This document shows positions 1 to 8,353 of a stretch of 64,000 bases of DNA, one piece after another (within the stretch, counting starts at the first letter, position 1; the number at the start of each line of letters is the position of its first letter). This DNA is from Aeromicrobium panaciterrae (GTDB taxonomy: Bacteria; Actinomycetota; Actinomycetes; Propionibacteriales; Nocardioidaceae), in contig NZ_JAVDWH010000001.1 of the NCBI RefSeq assembly GCF_031457275.1, positions 1,736,001 through 1,800,000 of the forward strand, read 5' to 3'. The notes under the pieces were generated by a model. The model did no database searches. It was not told the DNA's origin and worked only from the letters and a program-made list of their open reading frames with translations. The translations under genes were made by a program, and so were the position numbers.

Positions 1-388
1 GCAGCTGCTGCACCAGCGGTCCAGCGAGCACCTGGCGCGCGTTGGGGAGAGCGTCCTTCAGGGCGAATACGCGACTCGCCCACATATGGTCGTCGAGTCC
101 GATCGTCGCGGCATTGCCCACGAGGTCAGTGACCAGAGCGAACGGATCCTCGGTCTCGGTCCACGAGGCAAGGGCGACGTCAATCCCGGAAGCCCTTGCG
201 GCAGCTACCTCGAGGGCGGGGACGATCAGCGTCGGATCGCCGTGCGCCGGCAGAACCAGGCAGGTCAGGCGCTCCAACGGAAGCGCCGTGTAGCCCGTCA
301 AATAGCGCAAATCAGCGCCAGGAGTGACGAGGAGGGCGTCAATGCCCTCGGAAGCTGCGAGTGCCTGAGCCTTGCGCCATCTGTTCAC
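1..388 (-). CDS. M24-family (Xaa-Pro dipeptidase/creatinase-like) peptidase, N-terminal part, cut by window edge
   Basis: Reading the minus strand from GTG 388 gives an open frame to the window edge, about 129 codons. The protein begins NRWRKAQALAASEGIDALL and continues with LVTPGADLRYLTGYTALPLE, the hallmark of the creatinase/prolidase N-terminal domain that precedes the metal-binding pita-bread domain. The catalytic half lies outside the window, so substrate class (Xaa-Pro dipeptidase or aminopeptidase P) cannot be set. The start is supported by TATCGT six bases upstream, suggesting a leaderless message. The frame stays open further upstream but without an ATG, and family members start near here. 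It is divergent from the M28 peptidase gene. Confidence 0.75.
   Translation of the reverse strand, partial: MNRWRKAQALAASEGIDALLVTPGADLRYLTGYTALPLERLTCLVLPAHGDPTLIVPALEVAAARASGIDVALASWTETEDPFALVTDLVGNAATIGLDDHMWASRVFALKDALPNARQVLAGPLVQQL
55..60. other. no separate feature: interior of the truncated M24 gene
   Basis: These bases lie inside the M24 peptidase frame; I see nothing else encoded here. Confidence 0.1.
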
Positions 389-394
389 GGTATG

Positions 395-400
395 ACGATA
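395..400 (-). promoter_or_regulatory. predicted -10 of the M24 peptidase gene (leaderless)
   Basis: TATCGT on the minus strand ends six bases before GTG 388. This spacing puts the transcription start at or next to the start codon. Confidence 0.4.
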
Positions 401-457
401 CCGACGGCCTAGAAGTGGCCGCGAGCGCGATGCGGTTGCGCCTGACCCGCATGCGCT

Positions 458-463
458 TAGTGT
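458..463 (+). promoter_or_regulatory. candidate -10 of the M28 peptidase gene
   Basis: TAGTGT lies about 44 bases before ATG 507, predicting a leader of roughly 37 nt that carries the GGGGGA ribosome binding site. I see no convincing -35. Confidence 0.3.
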
Positions 464-506
464 GAGGACTACATCTGAACATCTCAAAAGGATCGGGGGA
501 TCTTGC

Positions 507-2060
507 ATGCGCAGAACGCTCGCAATAGTTGCTGCCGTCGTCGTGACGAGCGGCTTGGCCATCACTGCACCAGCAGTGGCTGATCAGAACAGCTCCAAGA
601 AGTCCAACAGCACCAGCCTTACCAAGGCCGTGACTGTCAACGGAATCTTGCAGCACCTACGTCAACTCCAGACGATTGCCGATCGCAACGAGGGCACTCG
701 TGCCTCAGGCCTTCCGGGCCACACGGCATCGGCAGACTACGTCGCCAAGAAGTTGCGCAAAGCCGGCTACAAGGTGACGCGACAGAAGTTCACGTTCGCG
801 TTCTCGCGTGAGCTCGAGCCAGCCACGCTGACCGAGATTTCACCGACCGCGCAAGAGATTGAGACTGCGACTCTCGACTACTCCGGATCCGGTGATGTGA
901 CCGGCACGGTCGTACCAACCAACGATCTCGTCCTTCCGCCATCGCCCGAGCCGAGCAGCAATTCCGGTTGTGAAGCTGAGGACTTCGAGCCCGCACCCGA
1001 CGAGCCGGCAATCGCGCTGATCCAGCGAGGCACCTGCACCTTCGAGACGAAGGCCGTGAACGCAGCCGCCGCCGGCTACGAGGCCGCAATTGTGTTCAAC
1101 GAGGGCCAGCCCGGACGCGATGAACTGCTGACAGGCACGCTTGGCAACCCGGTTCCGATCCCGGTTGTCGGAGTGTCCTTCGCTGACGGAGCGGCACTGG
1201 CTGACGAAGCCGGCGACGGTCCAGTCACTGCGCAGGTCGTCACCTCGACTGAAGTCGACATGAACCGCGAGACAGAGAACGTCATCGCTGACCTGCCGAC
1301 CAAGGGCAAGAAGGTCAAGAACTCTGACCAGGTCGTCGTAGTCGGTGCCCACCTCGACAGCGTCGCCGCTGGACCCGGAATCAACGACAACGGCTCCGGT
1401 TCCGCAGCGATTCTCGAAATCGCCGAGGAGATGTCAGACCTCAAGCTGACCAAGAAGCTTCAGCGCCCCGTGCGTTTCGCCTTCTGGGGAGCTGAAGAGG
1501 CCGGTCTGCTCGGATCCGAGCACTACGTCACCACGCTGTCTGATGCGAGGCGGGCAAAGATCTACGCCAACCTCAACTTCGACATGCTCGGATCGCCCAA
1601 CTACGTGCGATTCGTCTACGACGGTGACGGCTCCAACGGAGGAGACAGTGGTCCCCCCGGTTCAGCGGCGATCGAAAGCGTCTTCAACGACTACTTCGAT
1701 TCCAAGGGGTTGGCGACCGAGCCGACTGACTTCGACGGACGCTCGGACTACGGGCCGTTCATCGCGGCAGGAATCCCTGCAGGCGGTCTCTTCAGTGGCG
1801 CCGAAGGCGTCAAGACCGATGAGGAAGCGGTTGCGTACGGCGGCACAGCAGGTGCTCCGTACGACAGCTGCTACCACCAGGCATGCGACACCATCAACAA
1901 CCTGAGTGCGACTGCACTTCAGGAGTTGGGCGATGGTGCGGCACATGCGGTGTACGCCCTCACGATGTCCAAGGCCGGATTGTTCGGCGACGCCAACCGC
2001 AAGGCAGCGAAGGTTTCTGCCAAGCAGCTCAAGCAGTACAGCTCTGAAGCAACTCGCTGA
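507..2060 (+). CDS. secreted M28-family zinc aminopeptidase with PA domain
   Basis: The 517-residue product is an exported aminopeptidase. A classical signal peptide (MRRTLAIVAAVV...APAVA, cleavage near residue 25) precedes a protease-associated (PA) domain at about 130-250, then the M28 catalytic domain at about 265-500. The co-catalytic zinc ligands are visible: H282 (in AHLDS), D294 (NDNGSG), E330/E331 (AEEAG), D359 (FDMLG) and H457 (YHQACDT). It resembles the Streptomyces-type leucine aminopeptidases. I chose ATG 507, which has GGGGGA six bases upstream and starts directly at the signal peptide, rather than the upstream in-frame start at 462. A strong terminator hairpin follows the gene, so it is monocistronic. 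Confidence 0.9.
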   Translation: MRRTLAIVAAVVVTSGLAITAPAVADQNSSKKSNSTSLTKAVTVNGILQHLRQLQTIADRNEGTRASGLPGHTASADYVAKKLRKAGYKVTRQKFTFAFSRELEPATLTEISPTAQEIETATLDYSGSGDVTGTVVPTNDLVLPPSPEPSSNSGCEAEDFEPAPDEPAIALIQRGTCTFETKAVNAAAAGYEAAIVFNEGQPGRDELLTGTLGNPVPIPVVGVSFADGAALADEAGDGPVTAQVVTSTEVDMNRETENVIADLPTKGKKVKNSDQVVVVGAHLDSVAAGPGINDNGSGSAAILEIAEEMSDLKLTKKLQRPVRFAFWGAEEAGLLGSEHYVTTLSDARRAKIYANLNFDMLGSPNYVRFVYDGDGSNGGDSGPPGSAAIESVFNDYFDSKGLATEPTDFDGRSDYGPFIAAGIPAGGLFSGAEGVKTDEEAVAYGGTAGAPYDSCYHQACDTINNLSATALQELGDGAAHAVYALTMSKAGLFGDANRKAAKVSAKQLKQYSSEATR

Positions 2061-2073
2061 CGACTGTCCAAAG

Positions 2074-2111
2074 AATCGGCGCCATCACCCATCAGGGTGG
2101 TGGCGCCGATT
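2074..2111 (+). terminator. strong hairpin terminator after the M28 peptidase
   Basis: Arms 2074-2090 and 2095-2111 are 17 bp each, complementary throughout except for one T-G pair, around the loop ATCA. The hairpin starts 13 bases after the stop codon. The run TTTGTCTG that follows is only weakly T-rich, as is common for actinobacterial terminators. Confidence 0.75.
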
Positions 2112-2129
2112 TGTCTGCGCGGTGACCCA

Positions 2130-2157
2130 ACGAAGTGCCATGCTTTGGCAACTTCGT
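2130..2157 (+). repeat. inverted repeat before the small membrane-protein gene
   Basis: ACGAAGTGCC (2130-2139) pairs with GGC-A-ACTTCGT (2147-2157), ten base pairs with one bulged A around a 7-nt loop. It lies between the M28 terminator and the ribosome binding site of the next gene, so it could be an operator or a leader hairpin. Confidence 0.4.
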
Positions 2158-2176
2158 GACCGACAGGAGACGCGCT

Positions 2177-2560
2177 GTGCTGTACCTGGATGGATTCGTG
2201 GGGTTCGTCATCCTCGGCCTGTGGATCTTTTGTCTGATCGACGCGATCACCACCGATGAAGGATCCGTTCGCAATCTCGGCAAGGTGATGTGGATCGTCC
2301 TGATCGTCTTTCTGCCACTGGTCGGATCGATCGCTTGGATCGTCGCAGGCAGGCCAGAGGCCGCACGTTCCATGCCCTACAAGGGCAACTACGGCCCGGT
2401 CGTCTCCGATCGGGAGCGCCCCATACGGCACCCTTCTTCGAATCCGGTTGATGACGAAGACTTCCAGCGCAAGTTCCGTGAGCGCGCCGAGGAACAGCGT
2501 CGCAAGTACCGCGAAAGCCAACAGCGCCAGATCGAAGAAGGCGACCAGCCTCCCACCTGA
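2177..2560 (+). CDS. small membrane protein with PLDc_N (phospholipase D-nuclease N-terminal) domain
   Basis: The 127-residue product has two transmembrane helices (about residues 5-20 and 37-56) with the loop IDAITTDEGSVRNL between them, a layout typical of the PLDc_N family. A cytoplasmic, highly charged, probably coiled-coil tail (about 90-127, rich in E, R, Q) follows. GTG 2177 was chosen because AGGAG stands seven bases upstream and the first helix begins at once. An upstream in-frame ATG would add an unlikely 14 residues. The biochemical role of this family is not established. The exonuclease gene starts 13 bases after its stop from its own predicted promoter. Confidence 0.75.
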   Translation: MLYLDGFVGFVILGLWIFCLIDAITTDEGSVRNLGKVMWIVLIVFLPLVGSIAWIVAGRPEAARSMPYKGNYGPVVSDRERPIRHPSSNPVDDEDFQRKFRERAEEQRRKYRESQQRQIEEGDQPPT

Positions 2561-2561
2561 G

Positions 2562-2567
2562 TAGGGT
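2562..2567 (+). promoter_or_regulatory. predicted -10 of the exonuclease gene (leaderless)
   Basis: TAGGGT ends six bases before ATG 2574. The spacer CGGAAC has no ribosome binding site. Confidence 0.5.
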
Positions 2568-2573
2568 CGGAAC

Positions 2574-3497
2574 ATGCCCAACGGACGACTACTTCTCCTG
2601 GACAGCGCGAGCCTCTACTTTCGGGCGTTCTTCGGTGTGCCCGATTCGTTGAAGGCTCCTGACGGCACAGTCGTCAATGCCCTGCGGGGCATGTTGGACT
2701 TCATCGCGACACTCAGCACCGAATTCAAGCCGACCGCGATTGTGGCGTGCTGGGACGACGACTGGCGCCCACAATGGCGCGTCGATCTCATGGATACCTA
2801 CAAGACACACCGCGTCGGCGAAGACGGCGGCGAAGGTGACACGACCGACGGGCTCCTCGGCCCTCAGGTGCCGCTGATTGCGGAAGCGCTTGCCCTATTG
2901 GGTATCCCACGGATTGGCGCCGCAGGTGCTGAGGCCGACGACATCATCGGCACCCTCAGCGGGCAGTGGGACGGGCCCGTAGACGTCGTCACTGGCGACC
3001 GCGACCTGTTCCAGCTCGTCGACGACTCTCGCTCCGTGCGGGTGATCTACACGTCACGCGGTGGCGTGGGCAATCCCGATCTCGTCGACAACGCTTGGAT
3101 GCGCGAGCGTTACAGCATCGATTCCTCCCAGTACGTCGACTTCGCAGTGATGCGCGGCGACCCATCGGATGGCATTCCGGGTGTGCCGGGCATCGGCGAC
3201 AAGACAGGTGCCGTTCTACTGAACGAATTCGGAGATCTTGACGGGATCATTGCCGCTGCGGAGGACCCCTCGAGCTCGATCAAGCCTCGCGTACGTCAAT
3301 CGCTGAAGGACTCGGCCGACTACATTGCCGCCGCTCGTACGGTTGTTGCTGTCAAGCGTGACGCCTGTGAGGCATCCGCGTGGACGCTTGAGACGCTGAC
3401 TGCGGATCAGCAAGCGACCTTCAGGGCATTCGCCGAGCGCTGGGGAATCGGCGGAGCCGCAGAACGAGTGCTCGAAGGACTCGCAGTCAGCTCGTGA
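2574..3497 (+). CDS. stand-alone 5'-3' exonuclease (FEN / PolI N-domain family)
   Basis: The 307-residue protein corresponds to the 5' nuclease domain of DNA polymerase I without a polymerase. Acidic metal-binding motifs appear in order: LLLDSASLYFRAF at the N-terminus, ACWDDDW, AEADDIIGTL, VVTGDRDLFQL, and the helix-hairpin-helix region GIPGVPGIGDKTG around residues 205-217. It should cleave 5' flaps or RNA primers during replication and repair, using two divalent metals. Such free-standing copies are common in Actinobacteria next to helY. The 3' end overlaps the convergent helY gene by 11 bp. Confidence 0.9.
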   Translation: MPNGRLLLLDSASLYFRAFFGVPDSLKAPDGTVVNALRGMLDFIATLSTEFKPTAIVACWDDDWRPQWRVDLMDTYKTHRVGEDGGEGDTTDGLLGPQVPLIAEALALLGIPRIGAAGAEADDIIGTLSGQWDGPVDVVTGDRDLFQLVDDSRSVRVIYTSRGGVGNPDLVDNAWMRERYSIDSSQYVDFAVMRGDPSDGIPGVPGIGDKTGAVLLNEFGDLDGIIAAAEDPSSSIKPRVRQSLKDSADYIAAARTVVAVKRDACEASAWTLETLTADQQATFRAFAERWGIGGAAERVLEGLAVSS

Positions 3498-6204
3498 TCG
3501 ACGTGTAGGACACGACACCATGGCGCAGCCCGTCGAGCGCCTCGCGTGCAGTTTTGCGCAAGGGACCCGGGCCCGACGCATCGGCGACTTGGGCGACGAC
3601 GTCGATCAGTTGCTTCATGGCGCGGACAAAGTCACCTGCGGCAAGCTCCATGTCGGTGAGCACATCGTCGAGTGATGCCCCCATGGACCATTGCCAGACG
3701 GCCTGAGCGAAGCCGAAGTCCGGTTGATGCAGGAACTTCACGCGGTGCTCGCGCTCCAGGCGTTCAAGTTCGGCACCTAGAGAGCTCATCGCATCCGCAA
3801 CATCTCGTACGTTCTTCGTTGGGTAGCGCGGTGCAGGCGCATCATCGGAGTTTCGCGATTCGTATGTCAGCCCACTGATCGCTGCAGCCAGCTCAGGAGC
3901 GTCGAGGTTGTCCCATACGCCTTCGCGAATGCACTCGCTGACGAGGAGGTCGAGCTCGCTGTAGACACGCTGCAGCTTCTTGCCGTCCTCGGTGACTTCG
4001 TCGCCGTCCAGGTAGCCGAGCACGTCGAGCACTTCGCATACGCGGTCGAACTGGCGGGCGACCGTATTGGTGCGCTGCTCGATGCGCGAGCGCTGGTTCT
4101 TGGTGTCGCGCTCGAGCTTTTGGTAGCGCTCAGCCCAGCGCGCGTGTGACTCGCGATCGGGGCAGTCGTGACACGGGTGCTGACGCATCTTTTCGCGTAG
4201 CGCCTCGATACGTGGGTCCTTGCGGGGACCGTGCTCGCGATAGGCCACCTTGGGCTTCCATGCGACGCCCTCGGCGTGGTTGCGCAGGCTGGACGCCAGG
4301 TCGCGGCGGGCCTGGGGGTTGCGAGCGTTGAACGACTTCGGAATGCGGATAGTCGTGATCACGCTGACGGGAGTCGGGAAGTCGACCATGGCGAGCCGTC
4401 GGGCGTGACGATTGGCCGTGAGGACCATCGGGCGCGGTCCTTCGCGGTCGGCTTGCGTGCCGGGATCAAGCACCACAGCAATGCCGGCCCAGCGGCCTGC
4501 TGGGACGTTGATGATGTCACCGGGCTTGAGACCCACCAGCGACTCGATGACGACTTCGCGGTCTGCTGAGCGACGCTCACGGGCGCCCGAGGACTCGATG
4601 TCGCTGATTTCACGGCGTAGCGCGGCGTACTCCATGAAGTCACCGAGGTGGCACTGCGCGGACTCCCGGTAACCGTCGAGAGCGTCATCGGCCTTGCGGA
4701 TTTGTCGCGCCATGCCAACGACCGCACGATCGGCCTGGAACTGGGCGAAGGACTGCTCGAGCAGTTCGCGCGCGGTGAGACGTCCGACTTGGCCGACCAG
4801 GTTGACCGCCATGTTGTACGACGGGTGAAACGACGAGTTGAGCGGATACGTACGCGTTGACGCCAGGCCCGCGACCTGCTTGGGATCGAGACCGGGCTGC
4901 CACAGGACGACGCCGTGCCCCTCGACGTCGATGCCACGTCGCCCAGCGCGGCCGGTGAGCTGGGTGTACTCCCCCGGCGTGATGTTGGCGTGGGTCTCGC
5001 CATTCCACTTGGAGAGTCGCTCGATGACGACGGAACGGGCAGGCATGTTGATGCCGAGTGCGAGCGTCTCCGTCGCGAAGATCATCTTGACCAGGCCCTG
5101 ACTGAACAGCACCTCGACGACTTCCTTGAACGTCGGCAGCATGCCCGCGTGGTGCGCTGCAATCCCCCGCACGAGCGCCTCACGGAACTCGTAGTAGCCA
5201 AGCACCTCGAGATCGTCCTCGGGTAAGTGAGAGCAGGCCTCGTCGACGAGAGCCGTGATCTCCGCCTGCTCCTCGGGCGACGTCAGATTGAGGCGGGCGT
5301 CGAGACATTGCTGGACGGCGGCCGCGCATCCTGCCCGGCTGAACACAAAGGTGATCGCGGGCAACAGTCCTTCGGCGTCAAGGCGCTCGACGAGCTCGAT
5401 GCGTCCAGGCGTACGGTGACGGCTCCTCGGTCGCTGACCGCCCTTCTTGGGGCGGCCCTTCGACATACGGGAGTACTGCCAATCCTCGCGTGCAATGCGC
5501 TCCAGCGCTCGGTTGACCTCGGTGCCACCCGACTCGAACAGCGGGAAAAGCTTCCGGCCCACCAGTACGTGCTGGTGGAGCGGGACGGGTCGGCGCTCCT
5601 CGACGATCGTCACGGTGTCGTCGCCGCGTACCTCGGTGAGCCAGGCGCCAAACTCTTCAGCGTTCGACACCGTCGCCGACAGCGAGATCACGGAGACAGA
5701 TTCCGGGAGGTGGATGATGACCTCTTCCCAGACGGCGCCACGGTTGCGGTCCGCAAGGTAGTGAACCTCGTCCATGACCACGAATCCGAGACCTGTGAGG
5801 GTGCTCGAGCCCGCGTAGAGCATGTTGCGCAGCACTTCGGTCGTCATGACGACGATCGGCGCTTCGCCGTTGATGGTGTTGTCGCCAGTCAGCAGGCCAA
5901 CGTTGTCGGCGCCGTAGCGTTCAACGAAGTCCGAGAACTTCTGGTTCGAGAGCGCCTTGATGGGCGTTGTGTAGAAGCATTTGCGGCCCGTCGTGAGCGC
6001 CATGTGTACGGCGAACTCGCCGACCAGAGTCTTGCCGGAGCCCGTCGGCGCGGCGACCAGAACACCGTGGCCGTCCTCGACGACCTTGCAGGCCTCGATC
6101 TGGAAGTCATCGAGCCCGAACTCATACAGGTCGCGGAACGAGGCCAGGAGTGGATGGTGCTGATCCGCCCGGGATTTCGCGTACTTTTCAGCGGGCGTTG
6201 TCAT
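3487..6204 (-). CDS. helY: Ski2-like DEAD/DEAH-box RNA helicase HelY
   Basis: The 905-residue superfamily 2 helicase carries Walker A PTGSGKT near residue 55, the Walker B box DEVH near residue 145, motif III SATVSN, and the arginine-finger motif VI QLTGRAGRRGID near residue 420, followed by the long C-terminal DSHCT region. It is the bacterial relative of Ski2/Mtr4, expected to unwind structured RNA. In mycobacteria helY follows tatC; here a lipid kinase and a divergent dipeptidase gene intervene. Its predicted -10 (TAGGCT) uses the TAG stop codon of the lipid kinase gene as its first half. Confidence 0.93.
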   Translation of the reverse strand: MTTPAEKYAKSRADQHHPLLASFRDLYEFGLDDFQIEACKVVEDGHGVLVAAPTGSGKTLVGEFAVHMALTTGRKCFYTTPIKALSNQKFSDFVERYGADNVGLLTGDNTINGEAPIVVMTTEVLRNMLYAGSSTLTGLGFVVMDEVHYLADRNRGAVWEEVIIHLPESVSVISLSATVSNAEEFGAWLTEVRGDDTVTIVEERRPVPLHQHVLVGRKLFPLFESGGTEVNRALERIAREDWQYSRMSKGRPKKGGQRPRSRHRTPGRIELVERLDAEGLLPAITFVFSRAGCAAAVQQCLDARLNLTSPEEQAEITALVDEACSHLPEDDLEVLGYYEFREALVRGIAAHHAGMLPTFKEVVEVLFSQGLVKMIFATETLALGINMPARSVVIERLSKWNGETHANITPGEYTQLTGRAGRRGIDVEGHGVVLWQPGLDPKQVAGLASTRTYPLNSSFHPSYNMAVNLVGQVGRLTARELLEQSFAQFQADRAVVGMARQIRKADDALDGYRESAQCHLGDFMEYAALRREISDIESSGARERRSADREVVIESLVGLKPGDIINVPAGRWAGIAVVLDPGTQADREGPRPMVLTANRHARRLAMVDFPTPVSVITTIRIPKSFNARNPQARRDLASSLRNHAEGVAWKPKVAYREHGPRKDPRIEALREKMRQHPCHDCPDRESHARWAERYQKLERDTKNQRSRIEQRTNTVARQFDRVCEVLDVLGYLDGDEVTEDGKKLQRVYSELDLLVSECIREGVWDNLDAPELAAAISGLTYESRNSDDAPAPRYPTKNVRDVADAMSSLGAELERLEREHRVKFLHQPDFGFAQAVWQWSMGASLDDVLTDMELAAGDFVRAMKQLIDVVAQVADASGPGPLRKTAREALDGLRHGVVSYTSITS

Positions 6205-6210
6205 GCCTCC

Positions 6211-6216
6211 AGCCTA
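6211..6216 (-). promoter_or_regulatory. predicted -10 of helY (leaderless), overlapping the upstream stop codon
   Basis: TAGGCT ends six bases before ATG 6204. The TAG is also the stop codon of the lipid kinase gene (6214-6216). The spacer GGAGGC additionally resembles a ribosome binding site, so the gene may be read both from this promoter and by read-through. Confidence 0.5.
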
Positions 6217-7095
6217 CGTGGCAACAGGTGCTGCGAAGACTCGCAGCGCGCCGGGCTGGATGCGTGTTGTCATCGGCAGCGGGCCGAGACGCTCACCGTC
6301 GCCGTACGCCACGATGCCGGGCGATGACAGCGTCACTTCTTTGACGAGGTGACGCTCGAACTCCGGCAGCGTGATGTGGGTGCCCTTGTAGAGCTTGGGG
6401 AACACGCGAAGCAGTTTGGGTTTGCTCACTGGGTTGATCACCACGACATCAAGCAGACCGTCATCCATCTTTGCGCCTTCGCAAATGCGAAGTCCGCCGC
6501 CGAACGATGGGCCATTGCCAACTGCGACGAGCATCGCTTCGCGCTCGATCGTCTTGCCGTCGAGTACGAGGGTGAATGGCAGCGGCTCGAACTCCCGTAG
6601 CTCGGCAATCATTGCGATGTTGTAGCGCATGTTGCCGCGCGGCCAGGTCATCTCGTTGGCACGCTCGTTGACCTTCGAGTCGAAACCGGATGCCACAACA
6701 GTTGCGACGTACGCCTCGTCGGCTCGGGCGAGATCGATCGTACGTACGTTGCCGGCGATGATCAGATCGACGGCGGCATCGACGTCCTTGACTGGGATCC
6801 CGAGCGAGCGCGCCGTGTCGTTGCCCGTGCCGGCTGGGATGAGCCCAAAGACGAGATCAGAGTCGGCGACATGGTCGAGCACGCCGTGGAGCGCTCCGTC
6901 ACCGCCGACGACCAGGACACCGTCGAGGCCCGCATCGATCGCAAGCTTCAGCTGATCCCGTGCGGAAGCTGCATCCGAACCCTGAACGATGATCGTCGAA
7001 TGGCCCGCATTGCCAAGGCGTTCAGCCGCCTGTGCGGAGATCGTCTCGCCATGGCGTTTGCCTGACGTGGGGTTGACGACGATCGCGAAACGCAT
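6214..7095 (-). CDS. diacylglycerol/lipid kinase (DagK, NAD kinase-like fold)
   Basis: The 293-residue product has the lipid-kinase signature: VVNPTSGK at the N-terminus, VVGGDGALHGVLD near residue 63 (nucleotide-binding GGDGT-type loop), and IPAGTGNDTARSLGI near residue 87. It should phosphorylate diacylglycerol or a related lipid at the membrane, recycling it to phosphatidic acid. The start is supported by TACGCT six bases before ATG. It lies upstream of helY with a 9-base gap and diverges from the dipeptidase gene. Confidence 0.88.
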   Translation of the reverse strand: MRFAIVVNPTSGKRHGETISAQAAERLGNAGHSTIIVQGSDAASARDQLKLAIDAGLDGVLVVGGDGALHGVLDHVADSDLVFGLIPAGTGNDTARSLGIPVKDVDAAVDLIIAGNVRTIDLARADEAYVATVVASGFDSKVNERANEMTWPRGNMRYNIAMIAELREFEPLPFTLVLDGKTIEREAMLVAVGNGPSFGGGLRICEGAKMDDGLLDVVVINPVSKPKLLRVFPKLYKGTHITLPEFERHLVKEVTLSSPGIVAYGDGERLGPLPMTTRIQPGALRVFAAPVAT

Positions 7096-7101
7096 GCGCC
7101 C

Positions 7102-7107
7102 AGCGTA
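7102..7107 (-). promoter_or_regulatory. predicted -10 of the lipid kinase gene (leaderless)
   Basis: TACGCT on the minus strand ends six bases before ATG 7095. Confidence 0.5.
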
Positions 7108-7165
7108 GTGGCAGAGGGGCCCTCATCTCCGGCTTCCTGCCACCTCTGAATGGAAGAATGGCGGG

Positions 7166-8353
7166 ATGCCCTCACCCACTCGTACCTGGCCCAAGCGCGT
7201 CCTGCTTGGTTCGCTCGTGTTCGTCTTGTTTGCCGTCGTCGCGTTCTTCACGCTGGCCCCGGGCATCGTTGAGCGGAGCATGAACAAGGTCGTGGACGGA
7301 GACTTGCCGACGGTCAGCGCTGACACTCGAAAGCTGCACAACAGCATCCAGATCGCGGATATGCACTCCGACACGTTGATGTGGAACCGCGACGTCCTAG
7401 CGAGCGCCAATCGTGGACACATGGACCTTCCACGCCTGCAGAAGGGCAATGTCGCGCTGCAGGTGTTCTCATCGGTCACGAAGTCGCCCAAGGGTCAAAA
7501 CTACGAGTCAAACACCGACGAGACCGACGCGATCACGCTGCTCACGTTCGTCCAACTACAGCCGCCCAAGACCTGGAACTCGCTGCTCGAACGGTCGCTC
7601 TATCACGCACACCGGCTTGAACATGCTGCCGAAGAATCCGAAGGTCAGCTCCGACTCGTCCGTACCAAGGACGACCTCGCCAGCCTGCTGAAGGACCGTG
7701 AGGCAGGCAAGGACGTCACCGGCGCCATGTTCTCGGTCGAAGGTCTGCACAACCTCGAGGGCAAGTTCGAGAGTTTCGAGAAGCTCTACGACGCCGGTAT
7801 GCGAATGGCGGGCTTCACCCACTTCTTCGACAACGAAGTCGCCGGATCGATGCACGGCGTCAAGAAGGGCGGCTTGACGGACCTCGGGCGCCAGGTATTC
7901 GCCGAGATGGAGAAGCGTGGCGTCATCGTCGACATCGCTCACGCCAGCCACACGGCGGTCGCCGAGATGCTGGCGATGGCCACCAAGCCGGTGGTCGCCA
8001 GCCACGGCGGCGTACAGGCCACCTGCGACGTCAACCGCAACCTCACGGACGAGGAGATCCGCGGAGTCGCAGCCACGGGCGGAGTCATTGGCATCGGCTA
8101 CTGGGACGCAGCCGTATGTGACCTGACTCCAGCAGCCGTGGTTGATGCGATTGAGCACGTGATCGAGGTAGGTGGACTCGAGACGGCAGCGCTCGGCAGC
8201 GACTATGACGGCGCGACGACAGTTGCCTGGGACACCAGCGACATCGCGGTCATCACCCAGGAGTTGCGCGACCGCGGGCACAGCGATGAGGACATCGCGG
8301 CGATCATGGGCGGCAATACATTCCGCGTCATGTCAGAAGTACTTCCGAACTAG
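7166..8353 (+). CDS. membrane-anchored M19 (renal dipeptidase-type) dipeptidase
   Basis: The 395-residue product has an N-terminal anchor helix (VLLGSLVFVLFAVVAFFTL) and an M19 catalytic domain. The zinc motif HSD is in DMHSDTLMW near residue 70, the bridging Glu is in FSVEGLHNLEG, and histidines occur in DIAHASH and VASHGG. M19 enzymes hydrolyse dipeptides, including D-amino-acid-containing ones, so a role in peptidoglycan peptide turnover outside the membrane is plausible. Upstream AAGAAT sits six bases before ATG. The stop codon overlaps that of convergent tatC by four bases (CTAG). Confidence 0.88.
   Translation: MPSPTRTWPKRVLLGSLVFVLFAVVAFFTLAPGIVERSMNKVVDGDLPTVSADTRKLHNSIQIADMHSDTLMWNRDVLASANRGHMDLPRLQKGNVALQVFSSVTKSPKGQNYESNTDETDAITLLTFVQLQPPKTWNSLLERSLYHAHRLEHAAEESEGQLRLVRTKDDLASLLKDREAGKDVTGAMFSVEGLHNLEGKFESFEKLYDAGMRMAGFTHFFDNEVAGSMHGVKKGGLTDLGRQVFAEMEKRGVIVDIAHASHTAVAEMLAMATKPVVASHGGVQATCDVNRNLTDEEIRGVAATGGVIGIGYWDAAVCDLTPAAVVDAIEHVIEVGGLETAALGSDYDGATTVAWDTSDIAVITQELRDRGHSDEDIAAIMGGNTFRVMSEVLPN

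Noticed and set aside
389-507. Lipoprotein-like LSACGSG string upstream of the M24 start in the same frame
   Set aside because: No in-frame ATG or hydrophobic signal helix precedes it, and M24 family proteins begin near GTG 388. Taken as non-coding promoter sequence.
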